Of a stretch of 64,000 nt of DNA, positions 48,297 to 60,500 are shown piece by piece (position 1 is the stretch's first letter; each line of letters starts with the position of its first letter). Position numbers and translations under genes: made by a program. The stretch comes from Citrus sinensis. Its lineage: Eukaryota > Streptophyta > Magnoliopsida > Sapindales > Rutaceae. The notes beneath the pieces were generated by a model. It made no database searches. It saw nothing but the letters and a program-made list of their open reading frames with translations, and was not told the DNA's origin. The DNA is taken from the NCBI RefSeq assembly GCF_022201045.2, contig NC_068561.1:16556501-16620500 (forward strand), given 5' to 3'.

Positions 48297-51200
48297 TCAT
48301 TCAATCTTCGCATTGTGGTTTTGTTTCTTGCGATTTTCCTCTGTGATTCTTTGGAACTCTTTCTCACTTCCCGCAATTATACGTTTAACAATGTCAAAGG
48401 TGGTAAGCCTAATGCTGCAGTAGAGAAAAGGCAATGAAGGGTGTATTAGAAAGGTAAGAACAATGACCATGGAACTGAAGCACGAATGGAAAATTAACTC
48501 ATGTATGCTGAGAAAGCTCAGGCGAATTTCCTCTAGAACGAAAATATAGTTTTCACTGTATAAATAACATCCTATACAAATCAAGTCACAACAGTTGAAT
48601 AGCCTAGAAAGCACAGATCTCTATATTTGTAATGACCTAACATGGCCCAAGTTGGAATAAGCATCATGTGAAGGGCAAATCACCATCCAAAATCTCTGAT
48701 GAACTAAGGTCCTATTTGGTTATGATATAGCTATAACTATGAAATAAAAGTTATATGACTTTTAAATACTAATTTTAACAAAAATAGTCAAAATTTTATA
48801 GATTTTTCATCATACAAGTAGTAGATCAAATCAACTTAATTTCCAATCCATAACAGCTAGTATTTAACAAATACTTTAGTGCTGTAACTTTTAAGCTAGA
48901 ATTGTCCAGCTTCAATACCAAACAAGGCTTAAACCAAGGCAATATCAACTCCCAGATGTAACCACTTGATTAAAATTATGAATCAGAAGCCCAGTTATCT
49001 ACTTTCAAACAAAATGAGATATCATATTTAAGAATTTGTCAAGCATGAATGAAAAATGGTGCAACAGAATGAATGCGTACCTGCTGTTTGGCAGGGTTTT
49101 CAATGCATTAGGCACGAAACCCCTGTACAACCCAGTGACCCCATCACGTTCCACAATACCTGCATCAGTTGAAAGAAATCAGATATATTGAACTCCTCCA
49201 AGATTGAAAATTTTAAACTCCCAGAAAAAAAATGGCAAAATGAAGCACATGAAACCCAAAAAACACTTCAACTAAATATTATTACATTTATCAATACATG
49301 AAACTATCTGAGGAACTCTTAAGATATGGATGTCAGGCTAATACGTGCTTGGTAGTTTTATATCTGCGATGATGGTAAAATAACTAGAAGTATCGACTTA
49401 CCAGCAAAGGCATCTATAACCGACTTATAAGGTGTACCCTTCATTTGCATTTGTCTTCTGATTGTGTCTAATGGATAGCATGTGAGTGTGGCAACACCCG
49501 CTGACACCACAGCTGTTAGTAGAGATGTTTGAGTCTTCTGTCGATATTTCTCAGGCAAAGCTTTCTTCACCCTGCAATTTACAAAAGATATTAATGAAAA
49601 TCATTCATTTCTTTTTTCCCTTTTATTCTACTTGAATGTGCAGTTGAGAAAAGGTTATCAGTGAACTCACAAATCAAAAATGCAAAAGTTCACAGCAATA
49701 TATGGTGCTATTCCAATAAGAGCAGGTCCAAGACCATGGTAAAAGGATGAGAATCCTTCTTCCCGTAACATGTTTAAGGCAACCTATAACCCATGACTAA
49801 AATCAGTCTTCTAATAAGAGGTCATCAAATTATAAATAAATATCTAGCGGATAAGCTGGCATACCTGAGACATGGTTTGATAGCCTGGTTCAACTGCCAA
49901 GCGCAATCTCAGGACATCTAAAGGATATGTTACCTATATAAAGAAAATTAGGAATTGTTTCAAAAATAAAAGAGCAAGAGGAGTTACAATAATGACAAGT
50001 ATCCAGGAAAAAAGGAATAACTGCCTTAAAGAAAGTTCAAAAGTAGAAAAACAGTTGTATTGTAAATAAAACAATAGAATTATCACTAAGAGAACCAAAG
50101 AAATGGCAACAACAACAAGCAATCTTGTGATCTATAATTTAGCAGCCTTCTGCAATTGGATTACTCACAAAAGTGGATGTCATTCCAGCACAAGCACCTG
50201 CCGCAAGCCTTCCAATAACAGAGAGCTCACCATCCTTACCCTTAAAGAGTTTCTAAACATTCAAAAGAAAAGATACATCAAATATGTCAATAAAATAAAG
50301 TACAAATGCATATATTCGTGCGCTAAAATTTTCTCAACTGATACTACCTTGTAAGTTTCATACGCAAATAGCTGGACAGCACTGTAAGGTAAGACCCGTA
50401 TCACCTGAATAAGAAAAATTCTACATTAAAAGCATTAAAAAAAATGTCACAACTGTGAGAAAATGAAATTCTGAAATAATATACAGAGTGCCAGAAGCAA
50501 GGGACCTGAGGGAGGTTGCCTTTCCAGTACCCTTTTATTCCTTCTTCCTTAGCTATCAATGTGATGGCCTGCAGCCATTCCCAAATAAGCACCACCTCAT
50601 TATAACAGCCAACAGAGAACAAACATGGAATTCAAGAGGAAATAAGTGACTTGAAACATTAGTAAAAGAAATTACCTCGATGAAACCAATTGCCTTCTTG
50701 GCACTTTCTTGCCCAACTCTGATGCTGTGAGTCTGCAGACAAATTAAATTAGATTTTAAGCAGTGAGCAATTATTCAATTCAAGTAGTAGATGCATGGTC
50801 CCAATAAATCTGTGCCCTACATTCACATTCAGCCATCAATAAGAGTGGAAATGTTAAGATATCAGTGGCCACATCCATAAAGAGCCTTCTATATTGCAGG
50901 TGTCAGCATTTTGTCAAAATTCGAACCAACAACTCTTTTGCGCAGAAAATTGGTACAAGATAAAAACTTGTTCAATTCTTTGCACACAGAGCTGCAAAAT
51001 AAAATCACTGGAGTCTGGAGGTTCTGTACATAAAATTTAAATTTTAAAAAAATGCATATCCTTCAAAATCTTGACAAGATTAATTGGCGAACTATATGCA
51101 AATAATCGAAAGAATTTTCTGTTGTAACAAAATTTAAAAATTCGTAGACCACATTTATCACATTTTTTTTTGAATAGTACATTTATCACATTTTACACAA

Positions 51201-51721
51201 AACTAGAAGCAACATAAACATTAACAACTTGAAACGTAACGGTATGACGGCAACCAAAAAAGAAAAAAAAAATCACATTTTGCAAGAGAAGCGTTATACA
51301 TGTGGTGTGGGGAAAAAACAAAGTCAAAAGGTGAGTGCTAAATAGAAAACAACACCTGTAGAAGAAGCTTAACACGGTCAAGCGGCGCCGTGACGGATTT
51401 GGCGGCGGCTCCAGAGATGGCGCCAGCCACGAAAATCGCGGCGTCTCTTGGGACGTAACCGAGTATAGCCAACGGATGCTTGAGCAGCTGAGCTGGAGTC
51501 GGCTCGAACTCTTTTGGACTTCTCTTTTCTGCCAGTGCGAGACAGGCGAATTTACCGAGTCTGCCACTACAGCTACCGAAACTGGCATTCCAAGTAAAGC
51601 GCGCGTCGGCTTTCCACAACGGTTCGGGGTCGCACGGTGTCGTTTCGGGAACGCAGAAGTGAGAGATTTTGAGGCTCGGAATGTTTGTAAATGTTACAAC
51701 GGCTTTCTCTTCTTCTCTCAT
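48297..51721 (-). CDS. TAAC: thylakoid ADP/ATP carrier (mitochondrial carrier family)
   Basis: The ten-exon model is 51721-51356, 50732-50676, 50568-50506, 50404-50348, 50252-50169, 49933-49865, 49783-49671, 49571-49402, 49159-49081 and 48414-48297. It gives 391 residues with consistent phases. The three carrier repeats show their signatures: PLDRVKLLLQ, YPLDVLRLRLA and YPLDTIRRQMQ, each followed by the usual acidic/aromatic-Gly segment (for example EEGIKGYWKGNLPQ, ERDGVTGLYRGF). A long N-terminal extension of about 90 residues before the first helix fits plastid targeting. Arabidopsis TAAC (At5g01500) exchanges ATP and ADP across the thylakoid membrane and has been reported to carry PAPS at the envelope; the same function is inferred here. 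Intron 9 holds a small MITE. Confidence 0.94.
48708..48929. mobile_element. short Tourist/Harbinger-like MITE in TAAC intron 9
   Basis: The left end GGTCCTATTTGGTTAT pairs imperfectly with the right end AATACCAAACAAGGCT. TAA is present outside both ends (48705-48707, 48930-48932). The body is 222 bp and AT-rich with no coding capacity. Confidence 0.55.
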
Positions 51722-52483
51722 GACTTTAAAATTGAAATTTTGAATTTTTAGGTGGAAGAGATAAGGCGTTGTGTTGAGGTTCGCAGACGCAAACGGAGCG
51801 AGCGAAAGGAAAAGAATGGGGATCTTTTTAATTTTAATTTTAATTTTAATTTCTAAACCCCCGACCCCCGAGATTCTTTTCTATTCGCCTGTGGGCCGGT
51901 CTATTTTCTCCAAGATTGGAGGACTCAAAGATGGACTCGTTCTTTTAATAATGAAAAAAGGGAGAAAATTCTTTGATGCGGGATTAAAATATTGCTCAAT
52001 GCCCATTTAAAACAAAAAAGTAACATATTGATTCAATAATAAGTTAAATAAGAGTAACTTAATTTTAATAAATGCAAACATAATTAAGTTTAAATTAAAA
52101 ACGGGTGTTTAATAATCTCCTGAATTGATTTAATTTTTTCTTAAGTTTTTAAAGATGATGCGTACGCAACATATGCCTCATTAGTACTCAATGATTTAAT
52201 AGTTAGTTTTTACATTACTTAATTTTAGAGTTTATCATGTGAAACGATGTTGTTATCTATTATCCGATGCTCCAACTAAATACGCTCTTAATTATTCTGG
52301 TTTGTTTGTTTGGTTGGAAGACTTTCCCAACGTTTTGGCTTGTTATCTTTGATCTTACTTGTGAAATCCTTTTATAAAAAAAATATATAGTTTTTATATT
52401 ATTATTTTATGAACACTTGTTAGCAATTAGCACCATTGCCTATAATTTATTGTGGAGAAGTTTAAATTACAAGAGGATGCTAA
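51722..52483. other. TAAC upstream region and AT-rich spacer
   Basis: The first part should contain the TAAC promoter. A plus-strand frame at 51771-52010 has no family resemblance. No other gene is seen. Confidence 0.5.
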
Positions 52484-52812
52484 GGCCTTGTTTGGGATTA
52501 CTTTTGTGAGGTTCGAAAATAATTTTTGAAAAATTAAAAGTTAATTTTAGTGTTTGAATATTTTTAAAAAATTTTTTTTGTCAAAGTCACCTCTCCTAGT
52601 CCTACAATAGATTTTGAAAAGTAGAAAGGATTAGTTTTTTAAAATTTGATTTTGAAAATCAATTTTATACTTAATACAATTTCTCATATGTATTATAAAA
52701 AATATGATTATTTTAGTAATTTGTATTCTTATAGTAGTTTAACAATAAGAATTACTACAAGACTTTTTTTAAAACTTACAATACTTTTAAAATAAATTGT
52801 ACCAAACGAACC
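52484..52812. mobile_element. possible Tourist-like MITE
   Basis: The left end GGCCTTGTTTGGGATTAC and the inverse of the right end, GGTTCGTTTGGTACAATT, resemble each other imperfectly. The left flank has TAA but the right flank does not. It may be an old or truncated copy. Confidence 0.35.
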
Positions 52813-53170
52813 AACCTAGTTAGCTTCCTTTAGCTAGTGGAGGCCTCTTGTAGGGGTTCAATTAGCTAAAGGTTAGCTCTATCTCCTTGGGAGACTAGTG
52901 CTAATGCAACTAAAGGGCAATCCGCAGTGGCGGGGGAGGTGAAGTGGCATCAATCATAATGGTGATCCCATCCAATGAAGTAGCTATGCAAGCACTACGG
53001 CCTAAACACGAGCTTGCGGTGAAAGGTTGAACCGGAGATTCGTCTCCAATGATGAAAAACTTAGCACCACTCCCTTTGATTAACATTGTTAATGGGCATG
53101 CTGCAAGAGCGTAGGTGAGTGGTAAGCGTATGAGGCGTGCCCGAAGGGCAGCGACAACTTTTCACATATG
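52813..53170. other. GC-richer island with an unassigned minus-strand open frame
   Basis: In an otherwise AT-rich spacer this block is clearly richer in G and C. On the minus strand a frame of about 84 codons is open from 53165 to the stop at 52912-52910, with an internal ATG at 53086. I do not recognise the protein. It might be an exon, a fragment of an unrelated gene, or transposon sequence. Confidence 0.35.
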
Positions 53171-55858
53171 ATTATTTCTACAGTATAACTAACAACAATT
53201 ATTTTAAAAGTTATAATATTATCAAATTGACTCTAAATTTTTTATAAGAAGAACAAATACATTTAAAAAAAATTGAAGAATTGATGTTGTTAAATGACTA
53301 TAAAAAGGTCTGCAAATGAGTTATTAAATGAATATAAGATTGAACAAAATTTACTTCCACATATAAATAAACATATTTATAACATTTTTTTTATCGTGTA
53401 TATACAATAATTGGTACTACAAAAATATTTCTACTTTATTAAATTCTATTCTTTATATTTTATCTTAAAATAATTCCAATAAAAAATGATTGACTTTCTT
53501 TATATAATAAACATGAAAACACATGTATTAAAGGACAAAACTAATCCTACGAAGGCTACTACTTACTACTAACACTTGATGTTGACTTCTAACAACAATC
53601 CCAACTAATTGTTACTTTTTTTTTAACCCTTTTATTTAACCAATTCCTAGTCGATTGTTTTTACAAAGTACGCATATCATATTAAGTTCCGATTTATTTT
53701 AGCTTGCAGGTCCTTGTTCTATTGGTCAATTTTTTTTTTTTTTTTTTTGGTACAAGTTTGGTTTTCTAAACCACCACTCGCATATATTTTAGAACACCAA
53801 TAATATTCCACTCCACATTCGAAACGAGAAAGAGAGTTTTAATTGGCAGGCTTATGTAGAAGCCTTTGCTTTGAGTAACTGAGTTATTGCTGTTGTTGTT
53901 GGCTGAAGCACTCGAAAGTCATAAACGCAAATGCACCCTTTCTGCACCATTTGGTACTGTTTTTGCAGTACCAACATGTACGCCTTGACGTCGTTCTTGT
54001 TGTTGCTGATCGATCTTCATTGCTGGTCCTTGCTTGTTGCTACTGCAGCTATTTTCAACTGCTGTGTTTGCTCTTAAATTGCTGCTGGTTTGTTCTTACT
54101 GACTTGCTCGCTGGCTGTTTTTGGTTCAACGGTTTTGGGTATTATACGGGTTCTTTACTGTTAAGTACTCATTTTCATAACTATTTACATCCAACCAAAT
54201 GTTATATTGGTTTTCGGCCCAATATTGTAAAAATTCGTTTATGATTTTAATCCCAGATTAAAAATTTTTCGAGATGTCGTACATACTCTAGATGCAACAC
54301 CCTGCTCCAGCATGAATTATTAAATAAATTATGATAATTTAAAAGATCACATCTACTTATGTATTTAACATTTATACACATAAATCAATTATACAAACTT
54401 ATTTATCTAGGTAAAAGCTCGTTCAGTCTTTTTATTATAAGGTTAATGTCCATTTACTTCTTGTATTTTTAAAAATATTTCAAAACATTCCTGCTGTTAA
54501 ACTATTGACACCCCTATCATTATTTTTTATTCATTTTAGCTTGTTTTTACAATATTACCCTCTTACGATAATATTTTTTGGCACATTAATAAAAAAATAA
54601 ATTAATAATTTAAACAAAATATAAAATAAAAATAAAAAGATTACATATATTAATTTTTGTGGAATGCTCTATTTAACAATAAAGATGTTTTGAGATTTTT
54701 TTGAAAGTAATAGCAGAGGTGTCAATAATTTAACAACATCGATGTTTTGAGGGTTTTTTTTTTAAATGCTAAATAAATATTAACTTTAAAGTATAGAGAT
54801 TAAACGAGCTTTTATTCTATTTACATTTAGGTACACTGTACAAACCCTCATATGAGTGTAACATAAATGCATGAATTATAAAACTTTCCTTTTTATATTA
54901 TTTGAATCTCCCTTGTATTTTCATTTATTTATTTTTTTCATTTTCATTACAACAATAAATAAAAATATATATCTACTCCATAATATTTATTTTGTTATGA
55001 TAATGCTCCAATCCTTTTGGTTCTTTCTTTACAAGTAAACTACAAGAAACTAATTAAAGACATAAAATTATGGTAGAAGTAGGAAGGAGAATGATCTTCA
55101 CCTGTATTTTGAGATGAAAATTAAAAAAAAAATGTAAGATTGAGTTTTACTTGTATTTTGAGATGAAAATTTTCTTCGAACTCTTTTCGCACGTAGATGA
55201 GAAGGGATGAAACTTCAAACCACTTGTAATAAACAGCTTTTGAGTTGAATAAAAAATTCAAGCTAGTAATTTTCGGAGATTGTGCACTGTTCACACCGGA
55301 AATTTGGGTGAATCATTGGAAAAAACAATTAATTCAAGCCCAAAGACAATGAATTCCCATTTTATTATGATGATGGTATTACAAGAGCCGAGAAATTACC
55401 ATCACTCAAACGAAGAGTAAATGCATATACCGACATACGAAATAAACTTTCACTCAGTTAAAAAAAACCATCTGAGAGAGATCTTTAGAACATTACATAT
55501 ACTTTAACCTGCGCTGCCTTCATCAAGCTTCAATGGCACCAATTCACTTTGAAATGTTTCATCTCAAATGAGAAGGCATCCATGGAAACTTTCTCGACAT
55601 GTAAAATGCTATGCCCGGCTTCTAAATTCCAGCTGGCGACGCCAAATGAAAGAATTAGCAATGCACCTTATATTTGAAAGTTTCAATGACGAATTGAAGA
55701 GTCTGACCCCAGAAGGCCCAATTAGTCCTGCATTAATTCAAATTTCCCATGGTTAAAATATATATGTCGTGTTTTAAATGCTATAAGCTAATTCAAAACA
55801 CGTGAGAAGATTTTACTGGATGAGTAAGTAAACTTATTTGGACACTAGAACTTACTTA
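53171..55858. other. intergenic, AT-rich, no gene recognised
   Basis: Long AT-rich spacer downstream of the CAX stop. Plus-strand frames at 53951-54244 and 55568-55756 show no known domain. They are judged accidental. Confidence 0.5.
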
Positions 55859-58800
55859 TCATGCTCTGAGGACTGTTCCAGTTGATGATTGAAGGCCCAT
55901 TTTGACCCCATTCTGGTCGGAGTCTGAGAAAAACAGAATATTTAATTAATTAAGTATCAGTTGGGATTCTTGATTGATGGCAATTGAATTTGTATATCAA
56001 GTTAATAAATGTGTCAATAAAACCCTAACAATGGTGTAAATATATACTCACCGAGTGGTCTGTTGGATACAAAAAAGCATGCTCCAATAACAAAGTAGCA
56101 TAGCAGAAGAACAAATCCTTTCATGTAATGAGAAGTTCCATCCTGAAAAATTAACAATAAAAGAGTACTTAATATTTCTGGTTGAACTATGAGCACAAGT
56201 TTTACAAAAAAAAAAAAAAGGATTAATAGTGTAAATTAATTACCTGTAGAGTGAAGGCTGTGGCAATAATTGCTAGAGCAAGAGAGCCAGTCTCAAGGAG
56301 ATTGAAGTTAAGATCCATTGTAATCCCCATAATCCAAGAAATAATCACGCACAATGGAACCTGCAATCATATTAAGGCGATTAATTAATATTAAGATTTA
56401 ATCATCTGAATTTTTATGAGTAATAAGAAGATTACTCACTCAGTAAATACTTACCACAAATACGGCAATTTGAGTTGCAGAACCCAACGCAACACCCAGT
56501 GAAATGTCCTGCATTTCAAGGCACAAAAAATATAAATATTTAAAATTATTTAATAACGTTCTGAACTACATAAATTGTGGATCTTATAATTTTGTGTGAT
56601 TCACATGAGGGATGTATGTTACAATTATTATAACTTAGAGGCTCCCTAATTGAAGAACAGCTCCTTATTGTTATTTGTTACTCACCAACTTGTTTTTGAA
56701 AGCAAAAATGATTGCTCCTGCATGTTCAGCTGCATTTCCAACAATTGGTAGCAAGATAATGCTGATAAAGCTCACAGAAATCCCCCAAGAATTTGAAGCA
56801 TCCTGAAAATTAATCGTGATGACCGACCAAATACTGAGTCCAAAAAGTAAAATAAAATAAAATAAATGTACTCATAAGTTATATTCTCTTAGGATTTAAT
56901 TATTCATATTAGTTACCTCAATTGTGCCCACTACAAATTCTGATAGTAAAGCAATGATAGCAGTCATCCCAACAAGCCAAGCAAATCCACTCCAAAACCC
57001 AATCACAGGCGTTTCTTCAGTCACATCATCGTCGTCCTCTGAATCCTGATCATCAATATTCAATAATCCCAGATTTTACAAAAATTACATTTCAAGTTAT
57101 TTATTAAAATGTCATATTAATTTTTTTTTTTTGGGTTGCTTCAGGAAATTAATTACCTCTTGAGCTTCAAAAAATTCCCGGTGTGTCCACAATTGGAAGA
57201 CGAGATAGGCGATGTAACCAATCAGCATTACAATGCTGCTGGCTCTTGATAGCTGAAGGGTCGCCTTGGCAGTAATATCAGAGGAGGCCGCAGCGTATTT
57301 GAATAGCAATGGTAACATGTGGCACAGCAATGCCAGCAGCAGCAGCAGCGAGTTGACATCGGCTTGTTTCTGTCAAAACGTCCATCACATTAACTCAATT
57401 AATCAGCACTCATTTTTCTAACTTTTGAGTTATAAGGTGTGGGTCCTGCTAAATTATATTTTTTTGCAACTTACACTTCACCTCAAACAATGGAAACACT
57501 GTAGATTTGCCCACCTGACCCACCTCTCGTATTATTTAATTTTGCATATTTTAATTGGACTGTAAATTACAACAAATGTAAAAATTCATATGATAAACAC
57601 TGATTTAGAGTCGTACTTAGGTCCGGTAAAATTCGGATATTTGGAGCTGAGCACCATTATGTATTATATATCTGACCAAAATAAATAACTTACTCTATCG
57701 TATTTTTGTTCCTTTCTGAGATTGGCAATCCCTCCACAGAAGAGCGAAGTGCCAAGAACCAGAAGAAGGTTTGAGAGAATGGAACCCAAAAGAGAATATT
57801 TGACCACGTCAATTTTACGTTCGTATAGGGCAAAAATTGCTATGATGAGCTCCGTGGCATTGCCGCATGTCGCGTTCAATAATCCCCCCACTGTAAGACC
57901 AAATAAAGTATCAAAATAGTAATCGTTAATTTCATTTTAATTATTGATTAACAGTAAAAGTATATAAGACAAAATTGCTTGTCAATCAGGCAACTATCGG
58001 ATAGCGATATTAAACCAAACTCGTTGAAGAAGGTGAAAGAAACGTTGCCACTGTCAGATGATAATCATGATATCTAGATTTTTCTTTTTCAATTTTACAT
58101 TATCTTCGTAAATTAGGTTCAGACTCACGGGCATCGTTTCGGCATCTTTATTGCCAACTAGTAAAGAAAACAAATTTCTAGGTTTTGTCGTAATTTCTAG
58201 GTTTTGTCGTCTTCACGAAGAAGACTTATTTTGTGAGTGTCATTTTCATTTATGTTTAATAATATTAACTCGAAAATTTTTTTAACCAAAAAAAAAATAA
58301 AAAAAAAATTAAGGGCTAAAAAAATTCAGGCGTAATTACCTGTTGGGCCAGTGTAGAAAGCAATTTGCCTGCAATTTTTGAGAACGAACAACAAGAAGAT
58401 TTGAATGAAAACTTTAGTCAGTAACGAGTGATGATAATAAATCATCAGGATACTATAATCCAACGATTAATCAACACATTACATAAAAAATTTAAAGAAC
58501 AGGCTTACTCTGTCAAGAAGCTGACACGTTCAGCCAGAGGAGTCAGTCCTAGTAAGCTCAGAGCGAATACCCATGGCTGCATCATGTATTGAATGAATAA
58601 ATGATTCAAAAAATAATAACAATAAAATGTTATGAAACAAGAAGCTTTAATATTTATAAATGATTCGCAGGTTTATTATTTTCTCCTTATTTTTTTCCTT
58701 ACATATTAATTAACTAAGTTATTAAGCAAGAAGCACTTACTTCTGCAAATCCAAAACACTGGCCGATTATGGCTAAAGGAATGGCGGGAAAGAGAACTGA

Positions 58801-59004
58801 AAGTTTAGTCCCCAAAATGACCTCCTGGATATTAGCCAGACACCGTCTAAGACAAGGGAATCGAATTTTCGAGACAAGGGTAAGATCGGATTTTTTCCTC
58901 AACGAGGAGGATGACATGTTGTGTGCAGTTCTTCCATGTCTGATCTCCTTGCTCAAAACCTTCACGCTGCCATTCTCCATCAGCCATGGTTCAGTCGAAG
59001 CCAT
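55859..59004 (-). CDS. CAX: CAX-type vacuolar cation (Ca2+)/H+ exchanger
   Basis: The eleven-exon model is 59004-58741, 58576-58509, 58368-58340, 57890-57694, 57369-57157, 57045-56917, 56802-56686, 56508-56455, 56360-56244, 56142-56052 and 55923-55859. It gives 447 residues with all phases agreeing. The regulatory-type N-terminus contains [18 protein letters not shown]. The two alpha-repeat motifs that form the ion path are GNATELIIA and GNAAEHAGA. The acidic loop [11 protein letters not shown] lies between the two halves (about residues 258-268), as in CAX1/CAX3/CAX4. About eleven membrane segments are expected. It would move Ca2+ (or Mn2+) into the vacuole against protons; which CAX it is cannot be told from motifs, although synteny points to CAX4. 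A TATTTATA-like box lies near 59165. Confidence 0.94.
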
Positions 59005-60218
59005 TTTTTCACAAATGCAATTGAAAGAAAAAAAAAAACACGAAGGATAGAAACAATTAATAATAAAAAATATATATATATATTTTTTGATTAAAGATTG
59101 ATTGAGAGAGAAAATTTTGTTTCAGTCTGTGAGTGAGAGATCAGTAAGGGAGGACACTATGTTATAAATAGCTTCTATTACGTTGATTGATGACGAATCT
59201 TCCTCGAAGTTTCGTTTTTTGCTTTTTTGTTATGCAAGACACGTGCCTTACATACTGTGCATCTCGTGTTTTGAGATCAGTATGAGAGATGAATGTTTTA
59301 CAAATTAATTTGATTTTTTTTTTTCCGAACGGGGTTTTGCATTCTTGGTATTATTCTAGTAAAATTGTTAATCTTCTGGGCCAGCTAGTGTTGAAAAATG
59401 AGTATTCTGTAGTAATCATATAGACAAGACAGATTAGTTAATTATTTGTGTAAAATAAGGTAATGCTGATATGGCCTTTCTATTTATTATTTGTGACTGC
59501 AGTTGGACAAAATTATACAAACTGGCTAGCTAGCACTCAACAAAATTAACGTCATGAAGTTAAATTTAATACTTCAACTAAGCATTAATGCTGGTTTTGA
59601 CGCTTTTTTCTTTTTTCTTTTTCATTGTAATATGATTACGTTTGCGTTATGATCTACAGAAGACATTTGATTCTAACTAAATTTCCGGTAACTAAACGAA
59701 AAGAAATTCAAAATGATTTGAAATGCAAAAGCAAAGAAAGTGATCGTTAAAAGATTCTGGTATCCGTACATTGACTTAGGTTAGAGACCAATCTTTGAAG
59801 CACTACTACTGGAAGTGAAGTTTTCTCACTCAATCTGAAACCCGTCAAACTCCCGAAAGTTGACTTAAAATTCTAATGTGATGAAATGAAATAGTGATCA
59901 ACTATAATTGTTCACTCAAAAGTCAAAAATATAAATCTTAAAAAAAAAAAAGCAGACTAAAAGCGTAAAGCATAAAGGAATCTGCTGTCTGGTTGTTGAA
60001 GCAGTTTGGAAATTGGAACCCTAATTATTGTTTATTACCTTAAAAACAGAGTTATAATAATTTATTTGAGAGATGGTTTAGAGTTGTTTCATTAGGTTAA
60101 CCAATTCTTTTTAAAGGAATGGTTCATTATATTTGACATTCAGATATTCATTGATCAAATATATATATATAGACATTGGTTTATCCAGTTAGAATTCACA
60201 AATCTTAAGCATACAATC
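59005..60218. other. CAX upstream region
   Basis: The leader and promoter of CAX (to about 59.3 kb) are followed by AT-rich spacer up to the inferred end of the copia element. No gene is seen. Confidence 0.5.
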
Positions 60219-60500
60219 TGTTTGGCTAGCAAGAAAGTGATGAAGAAAGAAAGAAAATAAAACTGAATAAGAGAATTTTATTAATCTCGAATCAATTAAT
60301 TACATTCAAGCTTTCATCAACTTATATTGCTGATTAACAGAAAGTAACAACCTCTGTAACAGCTGTCAAATGACTATTGGTTAAGCTAAGCTAAACAATA
60401 ACAATCTAACTAATTTGTCCAGCTCAGCTAACCAGCTCATCAATCCTAGTCAAGTGAATCTCAGCCATTGATCTGCTGCTGTTGATCAAGCATCTCAACA
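60219..60500 (-). repeat. inferred 3' LTR of the copia element
   Basis: On the minus strand a purine run (GAGAAAGGG) directly precedes TGTTGAGATG at 60500. The segment ends ...GCCAAACA at 60219, giving TG...CA ends and about 282 bp. It contains AATATAAG and AATAAAATTC, usable as TATA-like and polyadenylation signals. The pol stop (60461) lies just inside it. The other LTR is beyond the window, so the limits cannot be confirmed. Confidence 0.5.
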
